Origin: Banduia mediterranea
Lineage (GTDB): Bacteria; Pseudomonadota; Gammaproteobacteria; Nevskiales; Nevskiaceae
Assembly: GCF_031846245.1 (NCBI RefSeq)
Contig: NZ_JAVRIC010000005.1
Span: 124,001-188,000, forward strand
Direction of reading: 5' to 3'
DNA length: 64,000 nt
Shown here: piece by piece, positions 45,001-52,702 of the stretch
Layout: each line of letters starts with the position of its first letter
Position numbering within the stretch: the stretch's first letter is position 1
Position numbers and translations under genes: made by a program
The notes under the pieces: model-generated
What the model saw: the letters and a program-made list of their open reading frames with translations, nothing else
Told to the model about the DNA's origin: nothing
Databases searched by the model: none

Positions 45001-45534
45001 CGCGAGCAGAGCTGGGGGGCATACTCAAAGCCCGAGGATTACCTAGAGAGCTTCGCCCATTTCGTGAGGCAACAGGTCAACCAATCCGCAGCACTCGCGG
45101 TGATCGTGACCCGCCCGCGCGATCTCACGCGTGAGCAGCTGCGCGAGGTCCGTTTGCTGCTGGACTCGCATGGTTACGGCGAGGCCACGCTGCAGGCCGC
45201 GTGGCGCAACAAAAGCAACCAGACCATTGCCGCCAGCATCATCGGCTTCATTCGGCAGGCCGCCATCGGCGAAGCCCTGGTGCCCTTCGAACAGCGAGTC
45301 GCCAAGGCCATGCAGCGCATCCACAACCTGGTGGCCTGGACGCCGGTACAGCGCAAATGGCTGGATCGTCTCGCCGCCCAGCTCACGCATGAGGTCGTCG
45401 TCGACCGCACGTACATCAACAGCGCCTTCGCCCACGACGGCGGCGCCAAGCGGCTCGACAAGATGCTGGGGAACCAGCTGGACGTGGTCCTCACCGGGCT
45501 GGCCGACCATCTTTGGGACCACTCGGTTGCCTGA
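42067..45534 (+). CDS. hsdR: Type I restriction enzyme, R (helicase-nuclease) subunit
   Basis: 1155 aa, within the usual range. Nuclease motif of the PD-(D/E)xK type: D300 then E314-A-K316 (AADYLLF, AVEAKRQN). Superfamily 2 helicase with Walker A ATGTGKTRT near residues 461-469, DEAH at 565-568 (IIVDEAHRGY), TATPA, and the C-terminal motif VI region VRSRILYEQMIGRATRRCD. The N-terminal 150 residues resemble the HEPN-like DUF4145 domain of EcoEI-type (IB) subunits. ATG 42067 follows GGGGAAGGG; an in-frame GTG lies at 41962. First gene of the hsd operon, followed by a toxin-antitoxin pair and not directly by hsdM. Confidence 0.94.
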   Translation: MAQGNFEFLAEHSPLLADLGATAERVFPFDPASCIVKLRLLAESITQDIAARIGITLVQPTQAELLRAVEVRLGMDAQVRQLFHLLRRTGNAAAHELNHGIGYREGLDALKVAREIAVWFHRSFGKNPKFKPGPFVLPDNPSQQLALLQQQIQQLSAELQDAQKAGSVQAELARLQEAQAAQERDMARRAQDESAIYQQLAEEAVQRTAELQKQFDARLNEEQIKESPQSIGKFAKRASQAAQKVQIDEAATRLLIDLQLIDAGWEADTVQLSYSRGARPERGKNQAIAEWPSPGKQAADYLLFAGMTPLAAVEAKRQNVNVPGKIPQAERYARGFVQPGGSLPAWALAGHKGPWPDGQGGHFELPFVYSSNGRPQVKQLAELSGTWFRDARAPSNIARSLPSFHSPQGLLDQLSRDREQAEQTLKAESFDYLRLRDYQNKAIAAVESALAQGQQQCLLAMATGTGKTRTVIGLMYRLLKAERFRRILFLVDRNALGTQAQDAFDEALLEQNQPLSAIYNIAELGDMAAQAETRVQVATVQAMARRLFASDAPPPVDAYDCIIVDEAHRGYALDQEMTEGELAVRDAAQYLSAYRRVLDYFDAVRVGLTATPARHTSEIFGKPVFTYSYREAVADDWLIDHEPPIRYQTLLSQKGIHFDKGEEVHALNLATGKVETDVLDDELDFQVESFNRRVINEDFNRVICEALAKELDPFSDEKTLIFCATDAHADMVKRLLDDAFKALYDDQYNEAAVRKITGTSDKVGQLIRRYKNERYPSIAITVDLLTTGIDVPPICHLVFMRRVRSRILYEQMIGRATRRCDEIGKTVFKIYDPVEIYAALQSVNTMQPLVKDPKITMEQLLDELNNPDSYSAPGTLQGGSHAQDVLNQLNQKLMRVLRSAEHMAGRQPGLRQRLTDLEQQWGVPPAQLHQHLHTLGPRDAADFINQRVGLLAQLVDVQALMGSSHRPILSGHKDKLALREQSWGAYSKPEDYLESFAHFVRQQVNQSAALAVIVTRPRDLTREQLREVRLLLDSHGYGEATLQAAWRNKSNQTIAASIIGFIRQAAIGEALVPFEQRVAKAMQRIHNLVAWTPVQRKWLDRLAAQLTHEVVVDRTYINSAFAHDGGAKRLDKMLGNQLDVVLTGLADHLWDHSVA

Positions 45535-45614
45535 TCCGATACCCGGCTGGCGCATAGGCAGGGGGGGGCGCCATGACCTACAATCAGGCCGAATATCGGT
45601 CATCGGAGAACAGC

Positions 45615-45905
45615 ATGAAACTGGCCACGCAAATCAGGCCCATCAGCTATTTGAAGGCGCATGCCTCGGAAATCGTGCGCGACCTGGCCCAGAGCGGCCC
45701 CTCGATGGTCATCACCCAGAGCGGCGAGGCCAAGGCCGTTCTGCAGGACATCCACAGCTATGAGCAGACGCAGGAGACGCTGGCCCTGCTCAAAGTCCTC
45801 GCCCTGGGCCAGCAGGAACTGGCTGAAGGCAAGGTGGTACCGCTCGCGGAAGGCATCGCCGGTATCAAGCGACGCGCCAAGGCAAGGAATCGGACGGCGA
45901 AGTGA
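45615..45905 (+). CDS. Type II antitoxin, Phd/YefM family
   Basis: 96 aa. GGAGA at 45605-45609 is well placed before ATG 45615; an upstream ATG at 45573 is in frame but less likely. The N-terminus MKLATQIRPISYLKAHASEI and the block MVITQSGEAKAVLQDIHSY are typical of Phd/YefM DNA-binding antitoxins. The basic tail (KRRAKARNRTAK) should contact DNA or the toxin. The stop overlaps the toxin start as GTGA. In most such modules the antitoxin represses its own promoter. Confidence 0.92.
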   Translation: MKLATQIRPISYLKAHASEIVRDLAQSGPSMVITQSGEAKAVLQDIHSYEQTQETLALLKVLALGQQELAEGKVVPLAEGIAGIKRRAKARNRTAK

Positions 45906-46225
45906 AGTTTGCGGTTGTACTGACTGCCGGTGCCGAGCACGATCTGGCCGATATTCACGACTTCGTCGGGCGGCAGGATGGCGGGGCTCGTGCAGATCGC
46001 CTGCTCGATGGCATCCAGGGCGTGCTGGAAAAGCTTGGCGACTTCCCGGAGCGCGGCGAATACACGCCGGAGCTGGTCGCCCTGGGCATCAAGCAATTCC
46101 GGCAGGTCCATCACAAGCCCTACCGGATGATCTATCAGCTCAGCCACGGCACGGTCGTCGTGCTGCTGGTCGCCGACGGTCGACGCGACATGCAGACGCT
46201 GCTTCAGCGGCGTCTGTTGTCCTGA
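45902..46225 (+). CDS. Type II toxin, RelE/ParE superfamily
   Basis: 107 aa from a GTG overlapping the antitoxin stop. Pattern of the ParE/RelE fold: FAVVLTAGAEHDLADIHDFV, LEKLGDFPERGEYTPEL, then FRQVHHKPYRMIYQLSHGTV and VVVLLVADGRRDMQTLLQRR. The HHKPYRMIY block and the C-terminal R-R-D-x-x-x-L are typical of ParE. ParE toxins poison DNA gyrase, RelE toxins cleave mRNA; the sequence favours ParE but does not settle it. Ends 42 bp before hsdM. Confidence 0.9.
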   Translation: MKFAVVLTAGAEHDLADIHDFVGRQDGGARADRLLDGIQGVLEKLGDFPERGEYTPELVALGIKQFRQVHHKPYRMIYQLSHGTVVVLLVADGRRDMQTLLQRRLLS

Positions 46226-46267
46226 TTCCCCCTGATTCCGAACCCACCTTGCTGCTGCCGTGACCCC

Positions 46268-47725
46268 ATGACCCAAAACGACATCGTCCAGAAGCTCTGG
46301 AACCTCTGCGACGTGCTGCGCGACGACGGCATCAACTACAGCGACTACGTCACCGAGCTGGTGCTGCTGCTGTTCATCAAGATGGAGCACGAGAACAAGG
46401 CCAGCGGCATCCTCGCCGAGCACAAGCTGCCGGACTACGCGCGCTGGACCACGCTGGCGCCGATGAGCGGCCTCAACCTGCTCAACCATTACCGCGGCAC
46501 CCTGCTCAAGCTCAGCCAGAGCACGGACCCGCTGATCGCCGCCATCTACGCGGATGCGCAGACCCGCCTCAAGGAAGCGCGCCACCTCGAACAGCTCATC
46601 AAGAGCCTGGACGGCATCGACTGGTTCAGCGCGACCAAGGATGGTTTGGGCGATCTCTACGAAGGCCTGCTGGAAAAGAATGCCAGCGAAACCAAGAGCG
46701 GCGCCGGCCAGTACTTCACGCCGCGCCCCTTGATCGACAGCATCGTTGCGCTGATCCAGCCGCAGGCCGGCGAAACCCTGCAAGATCCGGCGGCAGGCAC
46801 GGCCGGCTTCTTGATCGCAGCGGACGCCTACATCAAGGCCCACACCAACAACCTCTACGACCTCAAGAAATCACAGATTGAGTTCCAGCGCGGCAAGGCC
46901 TTTCTCGGCATGGAACTGGTCAGCGGTACACGCCGCCTGGCGTTGATGAACTGCCTGCTGCACGGCATGGAAGGCGATGCCGAAGGCGTAGTGCACCTCG
47001 GCAACACGCTCGGCAGCCCCGGCAGCGGCCTGCCGCGCAGCGACATCATTCTCAGCAATCCGCCCTTTGGCACCGCCAAGGGCGGCGGCGGCCCCACCCG
47101 CGACGACCTCACCTACGCCACCGGCAACAAGCAGCTCGCCTTCCTGCAGCACATCGTGCGGCACCTCAAGGACGGCGGCCGCGCCGCCGTGGTGATGCCG
47201 GACAACGTGCTGTTCGAAGCCGGCGTCGGCGCCGATATCAGGCGCGACCTGATGAACAAGTGCCGCCTGCACACCCTGCTGCGGCTGCCCACCGGCATCT
47301 TCTACGCGCAGGGCGTCAAGACCAATGTGCTGTTTTTCGAGAAGATCGGGCAGGGCGCCACCGGCAGCACCAAGGAAGTCTGGGTCTACGACATGCGCGC
47401 GAATGCGCCCAAGTTCGGCAAGCGCACGCCGCTGACGCGGACGCATTTTCGGGAGTTTGAGGCGGCGTTTGGGGAGGATGCCAAGGGGCGCAGCCAGCGC
47501 AGAGATCAGGGTGAAACGGGGCGCTTTCGCTGCTTCAGCCGTGAGGCGATCACGGCGCGCGGCGATAGTCTGGATATCGCCTGGCTCAGGGATGAGAACG
47601 CGGAGGATGCAGCGGATTTGCCGGAACCGGCGGTGTTGGCACGGGAGGCGGTGGACGAGTTGAATGGGGCGGTGGCGGAATTGGAGGCGATAATTACGAG
47701 CCTGACCGAGGCCAACGCGACGTGA
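46268..47725 (+). CDS. hsdM: Type I restriction-modification, DNA methyltransferase (M) subunit
   Basis: 485 aa. Adenine-N6 methyltransferase subunit. S-adenosylmethionine motif I as D173-P-A-A-G-T and catalytic motif IV N264-P-P-F (IILSNPPFGTAKGG). The N-terminal helical domain begins MTQNDIVQKLWNLCDVLRDD and is followed by FSATKDGLGDLYEGLLEKNA and GAGQYFTPRPLIDSIV, the usual HsdM_N features. GTGA overlap with hsdS (47722-47725) couples M and S. The operon order is hsdR, TA, hsdM, hsdS. Confidence 0.97.
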   Translation: MTQNDIVQKLWNLCDVLRDDGINYSDYVTELVLLLFIKMEHENKASGILAEHKLPDYARWTTLAPMSGLNLLNHYRGTLLKLSQSTDPLIAAIYADAQTRLKEARHLEQLIKSLDGIDWFSATKDGLGDLYEGLLEKNASETKSGAGQYFTPRPLIDSIVALIQPQAGETLQDPAAGTAGFLIAADAYIKAHTNNLYDLKKSQIEFQRGKAFLGMELVSGTRRLALMNCLLHGMEGDAEGVVHLGNTLGSPGSGLPRSDIILSNPPFGTAKGGGGPTRDDLTYATGNKQLAFLQHIVRHLKDGGRAAVVMPDNVLFEAGVGADIRRDLMNKCRLHTLLRLPTGIFYAQGVKTNVLFFEKIGQGATGSTKEVWVYDMRANAPKFGKRTPLTRTHFREFEAAFGEDAKGRSQRRDQGETGRFRCFSREAITARGDSLDIAWLRDENAEDAADLPEPAVLAREAVDELNGAVAELEAIITSLTEANAT

Positions 47726-49050
47726 GCGAAGCCCTACCGATCGGATGGATGCCGGTTCCTATTGGCTCCATATCTGAGGTTGTCGGGGGCGGAACTCCGC
47801 CGTCGAAGGACCCGACAAATTTTCACCCATCGGGAGTTGGAATTCCATGGCTAACTCCTGCCGACCTTAGCGGGCATCGAGAACAATATATTGAGCGCGG
47901 TGCACGGGACCTCTCCGAAAAGGGCCTTGCGACATGCTCGGCTCGCCCGATGCCAAGGGGAACGGTATTGTTCAGTAGTCGAGCGCCAGTCGGGTACGTC
48001 GCTATCGCAGCGTCAGATCAAACGACTACCAACCAAGGTTTTAAGAGCTTCGTTTTTCCGAGCGAGATCGAGCCAAGGTTTGCGTTCTACCAACTGAAAC
48101 ATTTGAAGCCGGTCGCTGAAGCCATGGCCACCGGCACAACTTTCAAGGAGTTGTCAGGAAGCGCCGCCGCCAAACTCCGGTTTTTAGTTGCACCAATTCG
48201 TGAACAGCAACGCATCGCCGACAAACTCGACACCGTGCTCGCCCGTGTGGACGCCTGCCGCGACCGCCTGGCCCGCGTCGCCCCGCTGCTCAAACGCTTC
48301 CGCCAATCCGTCCTTGCTGCTGCAACGTCCGGCAAGTTGACCGAGGATTGGCGCGTGAAAAATTTGCCATGCCAACAACAAAGTGGGTTGCCATCGGGTT
48401 GGTCGCGCTCAACGCTTGCGGCGGCTGCTCTGAATCAAGACAACCTACGTGTACCGATTGCTGAGTCGTTACGACAAAGCCGTCGTGGGTCGTATCGTTA
48501 CTACGGCGCATCTGGTGCAATCGACAAAATCGACGGATTCACACACGCCGGCGAGTTTCTCCTCGTGGGCGAAGATGGGGCCAACCTCTTAGCGCGCTCA
48601 AAGCCCATTGCCTATCGTGCATCAGGTCAGATCTGGGTCAACAATCACGCTCACGTGCTGACGCATAAATCGACCGAACGCTTGGACTTTTTGGCTCATT
48701 CAATCAATGCGATTGACCTATCACCGTATGTCACCGGATCGGCACAACCAAAGCTCACTCGGAAGTCGATGGACTCGATCCCACTTCTTCTTCCTCCCGA
48801 CGACGAACAAACCGAAATCGTCCGCCGAGTCGAAACCCTCTTCGCCTACGCCGACCGCCTCGAAGCCCGCCTCGCCAAGGCCCAAACCGCCGTTGACCGA
48901 CTGACCCCCGCGCTGCTGGCCAAGGCTTTCCGCGGCGAACTGGTGCCGCAGGACCCGGACGACGAACCCGCCGCCGAACTGCTCAAGCGCCTCGCCGCGC
49001 AGCGCGCCGCGTCGCCCGCCACACCGCGCCGGCGTCGCGCCCGCGCCTGA
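47722..49050 (+). CDS. hsdS: Type I restriction-modification, specificity (S) subunit
   Basis: 442 aa from GTG 47722. Two target-recognition domains separated and followed by conserved coiled regions: TRD1 to about residue 150, then REQQRIADKLDTVLARVDACRDRL (shown in part), TRD2 to about residue 360, then ETLFAYADRLEARLAKAQ. Base composition of the TRD parts is lower in GC than the conserved regions, the usual sign of TRD exchange. The C-terminus is basic (PRRRRARA). The recognition sequence cannot be predicted from this. Confidence 0.95.
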   Translation: MSEALPIGWMPVPIGSISEVVGGGTPPSKDPTNFHPSGVGIPWLTPADLSGHREQYIERGARDLSEKGLATCSARPMPRGTVLFSSRAPVGYVAIAASDQTTTNQGFKSFVFPSEIEPRFAFYQLKHLKPVAEAMATGTTFKELSGSAAAKLRFLVAPIREQQRIADKLDTVLARVDACRDRLARVAPLLKRFRQSVLAAATSGKLTEDWRVKNLPCQQQSGLPSGWSRSTLAAAALNQDNLRVPIAESLRQSRRGSYRYYGASGAIDKIDGFTHAGEFLLVGEDGANLLARSKPIAYRASGQIWVNNHAHVLTHKSTERLDFLAHSINAIDLSPYVTGSAQPKLTRKSMDSIPLLLPPDDEQTEIVRRVETLFAYADRLEARLAKAQTAVDRLTPALLAKAFRGELVPQDPDDEPAAELLKRLAAQRAASPATPRRRRARA

Positions 49051-49254
49051 ACGATCGGACGCGCGCCAGGCTGGCAGCCGTTCGAGACTCAAGCCGCCTA
49101 CCGGACCAACCCAATGGCCCACGACGCGAAGCACTTGCAGCAGCCCTTGGCCGGGAACGCACCGGAACCGATGTAAGGGCATGTGGGTGCTCACCGCGTT
49201 GTCGATACCTTGACGGTTTGGAGGGCGGCACTTGCTTTGGGTATGGGCAGGTTC

Positions 49255-49283
49255 TTGGAAATGTCAGTAAATTTCTGTAATTA
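49255..49283 (+). promoter_or_regulatory. Candidate promoter for the ROK-family gene
   Basis: TTGGAA (49255-49260), 17 bp, then TAATTA (49278-49283) in a short AT-rich stretch. If used, transcription would start near 49290, only a few bases before ATG 49293, implying a leaderless or nearly leaderless message, consistent with the absence of a ribosome site there. Confidence 0.3.
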
Positions 49284-49292
49284 TTGAAAATA

Positions 49293-50222
49293 ATGATGCA
49301 AAGAATAGGAATAGACCTCGGCGGTACCAAGATCGAAGGCGTGGTCATGGCCGATGACGCGCGCGTGCTGGCGCGGCGTCGGGAGGCGACGCCGGGTGGT
49401 GACTACGTGGGAACCGTACAGGCGGTTTGCGATCTGGTGAGGACGTTGGAAGCCGAGGTCGGTCTGCATGAGTTGCCGGTCGGCGCCGGCACGCCGGGCA
49501 CGCGTTCGCGCGTCGACGGTTTGATGAAAAACTGCAATTCGACCTGCCTCAACGGTCGGCCCTTGCTGGAGGATTTGCAGCGGGCGCTGGCGCCGCGTCC
49601 GGTGCGCATCGCCAATGATGCGGATTGTCTCGCTTTGTCCGAAGCCGTGGACGGAGCCGCCGCCGGCGCGGCTTGCGTGTTCGCGGCGATACTCGGCACC
49701 GGCGTCGGCGGCGGCATTGTCGTCAGGCAGCGATTGCTGGCCGGCCCCAATGCAATCGCGGGGGAGTGGGGACACAACCCCCTGCCGTGGCAGCGTCCGG
49801 ATTGGGGCGAGGTGCCGGGGCCACGCGGTTGGGATGGACGCTACGGTTCGATCGAGAGTTGGTGTTCCGGCCCGGGACTGGCGGACGATCATCTCCGAAT
49901 CCATGGTGTGGCGCTGCGCGGGGAAGATATCGTCGCGCTGTCCGCGTCCGGCGATGAGCAGGCCGAGACCAGTCTGCAGCGCTACGAGGATCGGCTGGCG
50001 CGCGCGCTGGCCAGTGTGATCAATCTGCTCGATCCCGATGTGATCGTGCTCGGCGGCGGTCTGTCGCGGGTGCAGCGTCTGTACCAGAACGTGCCGCGAT
50101 TGTGGAAGGCCTGGGTGTTTTCGGATCGCGTGGACACACGCTTGCTGCCCGCGAAATATGGCGACGCCAGCGGGGTGCGCGGTGCCGCCTGGCTGTGGCC
50201 GCCGGCTGCGCTCAGCGGCTGA
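49293..50222 (+). CDS. ROK-family sugar kinase (fructokinase/N-acetylhexosamine kinase type)
   Basis: 309 aa. ROK kinases phosphorylate free hexoses with ATP. Seen: phosphate-binding RIGIDLGGTKIEGVVM at the N-terminus, VRIANDADCLALSEA, LGTGVGGGIVV, GEWGHNPLPW with the active-site His, and VIVLGGGLSRV. The family's CxCGxxGC zinc site should follow GEWGHNPL, but here that place reads VPGPRGWDGRYGSIESWCSG, with only one Cys left. ATG 49293 or 49296; a TTG lies at 49284. No ribosome site. Convergent with, and overlapping by 11 bp, the gene at 50212. Confidence 0.88.
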   Translation: MMQRIGIDLGGTKIEGVVMADDARVLARRREATPGGDYVGTVQAVCDLVRTLEAEVGLHELPVGAGTPGTRSRVDGLMKNCNSTCLNGRPLLEDLQRALAPRPVRIANDADCLALSEAVDGAAAGAACVFAAILGTGVGGGIVVRQRLLAGPNAIAGEWGHNPLPWQRPDWGEVPGPRGWDGRYGSIESWCSGPGLADDHLRIHGVALRGEDIVALSASGDEQAETSLQRYEDRLARALASVINLLDPDVIVLGGGLSRVQRLYQNVPRLWKAWVFSDRVDTRLLPAKYGDASGVRGAAWLWPPAALSG

Positions 50223-51099
50223 GGCGGCGCCTGATCTCGGGGTCGAGCGAGGCCATGAAGGCTTCGACGGTCTCGGTTTCGTCGTTGGCGAGTCCGAGGT
50301 CCTGATTGATCTCGCGATGCGACATCGGCTGCGGCGACAGCTCGGCGCGCACGCCGAGCGTTCTGGCCTGCCGCACGAATTCTCCGGCCTGATCGCAGGG
50401 CCGGTCTTTGCGCTCGGTCGAGCAGACCGCGAGTATCGGCAGCGCATCACGGTTCAGCACCTGTAGCGGCGAGGCGGCTTTCCAGTAGGCCGGATCGTCG
50501 CCAAAGGCCTGGTCATAGAATCGGTAGTGCTCGGCTTGCATGATGGCGGTCATGTCGTAGGCGGCGCTGTCGAGCGCGACGCTGCCGAGCCAGCGCTTGG
50601 CGCCGAGCCGGTAGGCCTTGTCCGGATTGGCGCTGAGCAGGCTGACGAGGTGCGCGCCCGCGGAATGACCCATGAGGACGATGCGCTCGGGATCACCGCC
50701 CCAGGACGGCGCCGTGCGCTGCACGTAGGCGAGCGCGCGCGCCACATCGGCGGCCTGTTCCAGCGGACCCGCGTCCGGCAGCAGCCGGTTGTTGACGGAG
50801 ACGAAGATGAAGCCTTTGGGCAGCCAGCGCGCCAGCTTGTTTTCCACCACGGCGCGATTGCGCTTGTCGCCGATGCGCCAGGCGCCGCCATGCACCATGA
50901 GAATCAGCGGCGCCTGCCGCGCGTCCTTCGGGCGATAGACGTCGAGCCGCTGCGCGGGGGCGCTGCCGTAGGCTAGGTCGAAGAGCGTGTCCGCGCTCGC
51001 CGAATCCGCCACCGCCGCAGGCCTTGCGTGACAGGCGGGCAGGGCCGCTGCCAGCAGGATCGCGGCGGCCGCGTGCAGCAGGCCGCGCCGGACACTCAT
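50212..51099 (-). CDS. Exported alpha/beta-hydrolase (esterase of the HGGxW type)
   Basis: 295 aa from ATG 51099; an ATG at 51123 is also possible. A signal sequence ends LAAALPAC, a lipobox-like site. LILMVHGGAWRIGDKRN is the HGGxW oxyanion block, Ser146 sits in LMGHSAGAHLVSLLS, and the catalytic His is in QPMSHREINQDLG. It belongs with the hormone-sensitive-lipase/BD-FAE-like esterases, similar to the enzyme at 31268. Substrate unknown. Confidence 0.85.
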   Translation of the reverse strand: MSVRRGLLHAAAAILLAAALPACHARPAAVADSASADTLFDLAYGSAPAQRLDVYRPKDARQAPLILMVHGGAWRIGDKRNRAVVENKLARWLPKGFIFVSVNNRLLPDAGPLEQAADVARALAYVQRTAPSWGGDPERIVLMGHSAGAHLVSLLSANPDKAYRLGAKRWLGSVALDSAAYDMTAIMQAEHYRFYDQAFGDDPAYWKAASPLQVLNRDALPILAVCSTERKDRPCDQAGEFVRQARTLGVRAELSPQPMSHREINQDLGLANDETETVEAFMASLDPEIRRRLSR

Positions 51100-51222
51100 G
51101 TGGTTTCGTCGCCAGCCGGTCATGGCAGGCACAACAACCCGAGCGCTAAAAGTCTGTGGCGCAGCATTGAGTCGGATTTCATCGATGATCTCCCCGTCGC
51201 GACCGGTATTGCCGGTGCAAAC

Positions 51223-51258
51223 TTCCGATAGTCCCGATAGTCCCGATAGTCCCGATGG
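51223..51258. repeat. Tandem repeat of a 9-bp unit, four copies
   Basis: Unit TCCCGATAG: first copy TTCCGATAG (51223-51231), two perfect copies (51232-51249), and TCCCGATGG (51250-51258), 124 bp upstream of the hydrolase start. Short in-frame tandem repeats of this size change copy number readily. Confidence 0.7.
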
Positions 51259-51362
51259 ACTCGGGTCGTCAATCAAGCGCAACGTCGCCCGGGCGCGATC
51301 TGTTGACCATGTTGCGCTGAACTTCATGTAAGAATTTGCAATTCCGCGCTGGCGAGCACCTG

Positions 51363-51899
51363 ATGCAGGGGGATACCGTTTTGGATGAGGCGCTGCCGTT
51401 GCAACCGGCGCTGCTGGCGCTGGCGGGTCTGCCGGGTGCTGGCAAGACCACGCTGGCGCGCGCGCTCGCGGCGCGATGCGCCTGGCCGGTCCTGAATCTG
51501 GACGAGATTCGTGCCGCGATGTTTGCGGACGGCGGATTCAGCGAGATCGAAAACGCGGCGGCTCAGGCCGGCCTGTGGTCGGCGCTGCGCGCCTATGCGC
51601 AGCAAGGCCGGCCGGTGATCGTCGATGCAATGCGCTTTGCGGATGCCGGCCAGCGCCAGCAGTTCCGTGGGCTCGGCATGGCGTTCGGCCTGCGGTCTCG
51701 ATTGGTGCTGCTGGACTGCGCTCTGGTCGAGGCTTTGCGGCGCCTCGGTCCCAGGGCCGGGGCCGGGCGGGAGCCGCGCGTCGTGCGCCAAGTCGCTGCG
51801 CACTTCGATCCACCCGACGAAGGCATGTTGGTACTTGATGCACGACTGCCCACGGAATCACTCGTCGAGCGGGTACTCGACAGTCTTCGCGAGGCTTGA
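51363..51899 (+). CDS. P-loop AAA-family kinase-like protein
   Basis: 178 aa. Walker A GLPGAGKTTLARAL at residues 22-35, then LNLDEIRAAMF and PVIVDAMRFADAGQRQQFR, the pattern of small zeta-toxin/adenylylsulfate-kinase-like P-loop phosphotransferases of the COG0645 type. Substrate unknown. ATG 51363 is used; a TTG 27 bp upstream is in frame. Stand-alone rightward gene between two leftward ones. Confidence 0.78.
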   Translation: MQGDTVLDEALPLQPALLALAGLPGAGKTTLARALAARCAWPVLNLDEIRAAMFADGGFSEIENAAAQAGLWSALRAYAQQGRPVIVDAMRFADAGQRQQFRGLGMAFGLRSRLVLLDCALVEALRRLGPRAGAGREPRVVRQVAAHFDPPDEGMLVLDARLPTESLVERVLDSLREA

Positions 51900-51922
51900 G
51901 TCGTGCCGGCGAACCCGCTGAA

Positions 51923-52570
51923 TCAGCGCCGCACGCCGACCCGGCCCAGTGCGCCGCTGACGGCCGGGGCGACGCTCGTGCGCACTCCGGAAGGTCGCAT
52001 CGCGTTGACGCCGGCCATCGCAGGTTCTTCGGTGTCCGGTGGCTGCGGCGTCGGCACGTAGTAGACCGGATAGTAGTAGTACGCCGTGGGGCCGTAGTAC
52101 GCGTACGGATACGGGAACGGATCGTAGGCGTATTGAACTTCGTTGTGCTCGGCCCAGAGGTGGATGTCGTCGACTTCGACGGTCGGGTAGGGGTATTCGA
52201 ATTCGCCGACCTTGCGCGTTTCGACGCCACTGAGGCTGCCCACCACGGTGATTTCACGACCGGGCGCATAAACCTTGGGGTCACGGTAGCCCGGGTAGCA
52301 CGCGAGGAAGCGTCCCTGATCCTGATCGCGCGAAGTGGGGCGCGCATTGGCATTCAGTGGCTTGCTCAGAACTTCGAAGCAGGTCTCGCTGCTGTCGTTC
52401 TGCATCGACAGGATCATGCCGCCCCAGCGTACGGGCTGGCCGGGCGCGGAGGAGACCGCCTGTTGCGGCGTCAGGCCGGAATACTCGCCGCGCAGGGCCT
52501 TGGGCGGCGCACAGGCGCACAGCGTCAGTATCAGCGGAACGGTGAAAAAGCGCGTTTGGATCATCGACAT
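51923..52570 (-). CDS. Slp-family outer-membrane lipoprotein with a Tyr/Pro-rich tail
   Basis: 215 aa from ATG 52570, preceded by GAGG; two other ATGs are in frame (52582, 52564). The signal ends LILTLCAC with lipobox Cys at 18 or 20. The Slp domain follows: VSSAPGQPVRWGGMILSMQN, FEVLSKPLNANARP, GRFLACYPGYRDPKVYAPGR, TVVGSLSGVETRKVGEFEY. Slp is a starvation-inducible lipoprotein. After it a 35-residue tract is rich in Tyr and Pro (YAYDPFPYPYAYYGP, AYYYYPVYYVPTPQPP), not part of the family domain. Confidence 0.87.
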   Translation of the reverse strand: MSMIQTRFFTVPLILTLCACAPPKALRGEYSGLTPQQAVSSAPGQPVRWGGMILSMQNDSSETCFEVLSKPLNANARPTSRDQDQGRFLACYPGYRDPKVYAPGREITVVGSLSGVETRKVGEFEYPYPTVEVDDIHLWAEHNEVQYAYDPFPYPYAYYGPTAYYYYPVYYVPTPQPPDTEEPAMAGVNAMRPSGVRTSVAPAVSGALGRVGVRR

Positions 52571-52702
52571 GTTCGACCTCATGGTCTGAGCGGCTATGCG
52601 TCCGGCGGTTCAAGGCGGCTTGTCGTGCCGCGCCGCCGGGTCTCCCTGCATCAAGCCACTACAACGTCACCATGGGACCCGCGTTGACAGCCCCCCGACC
52701 GG

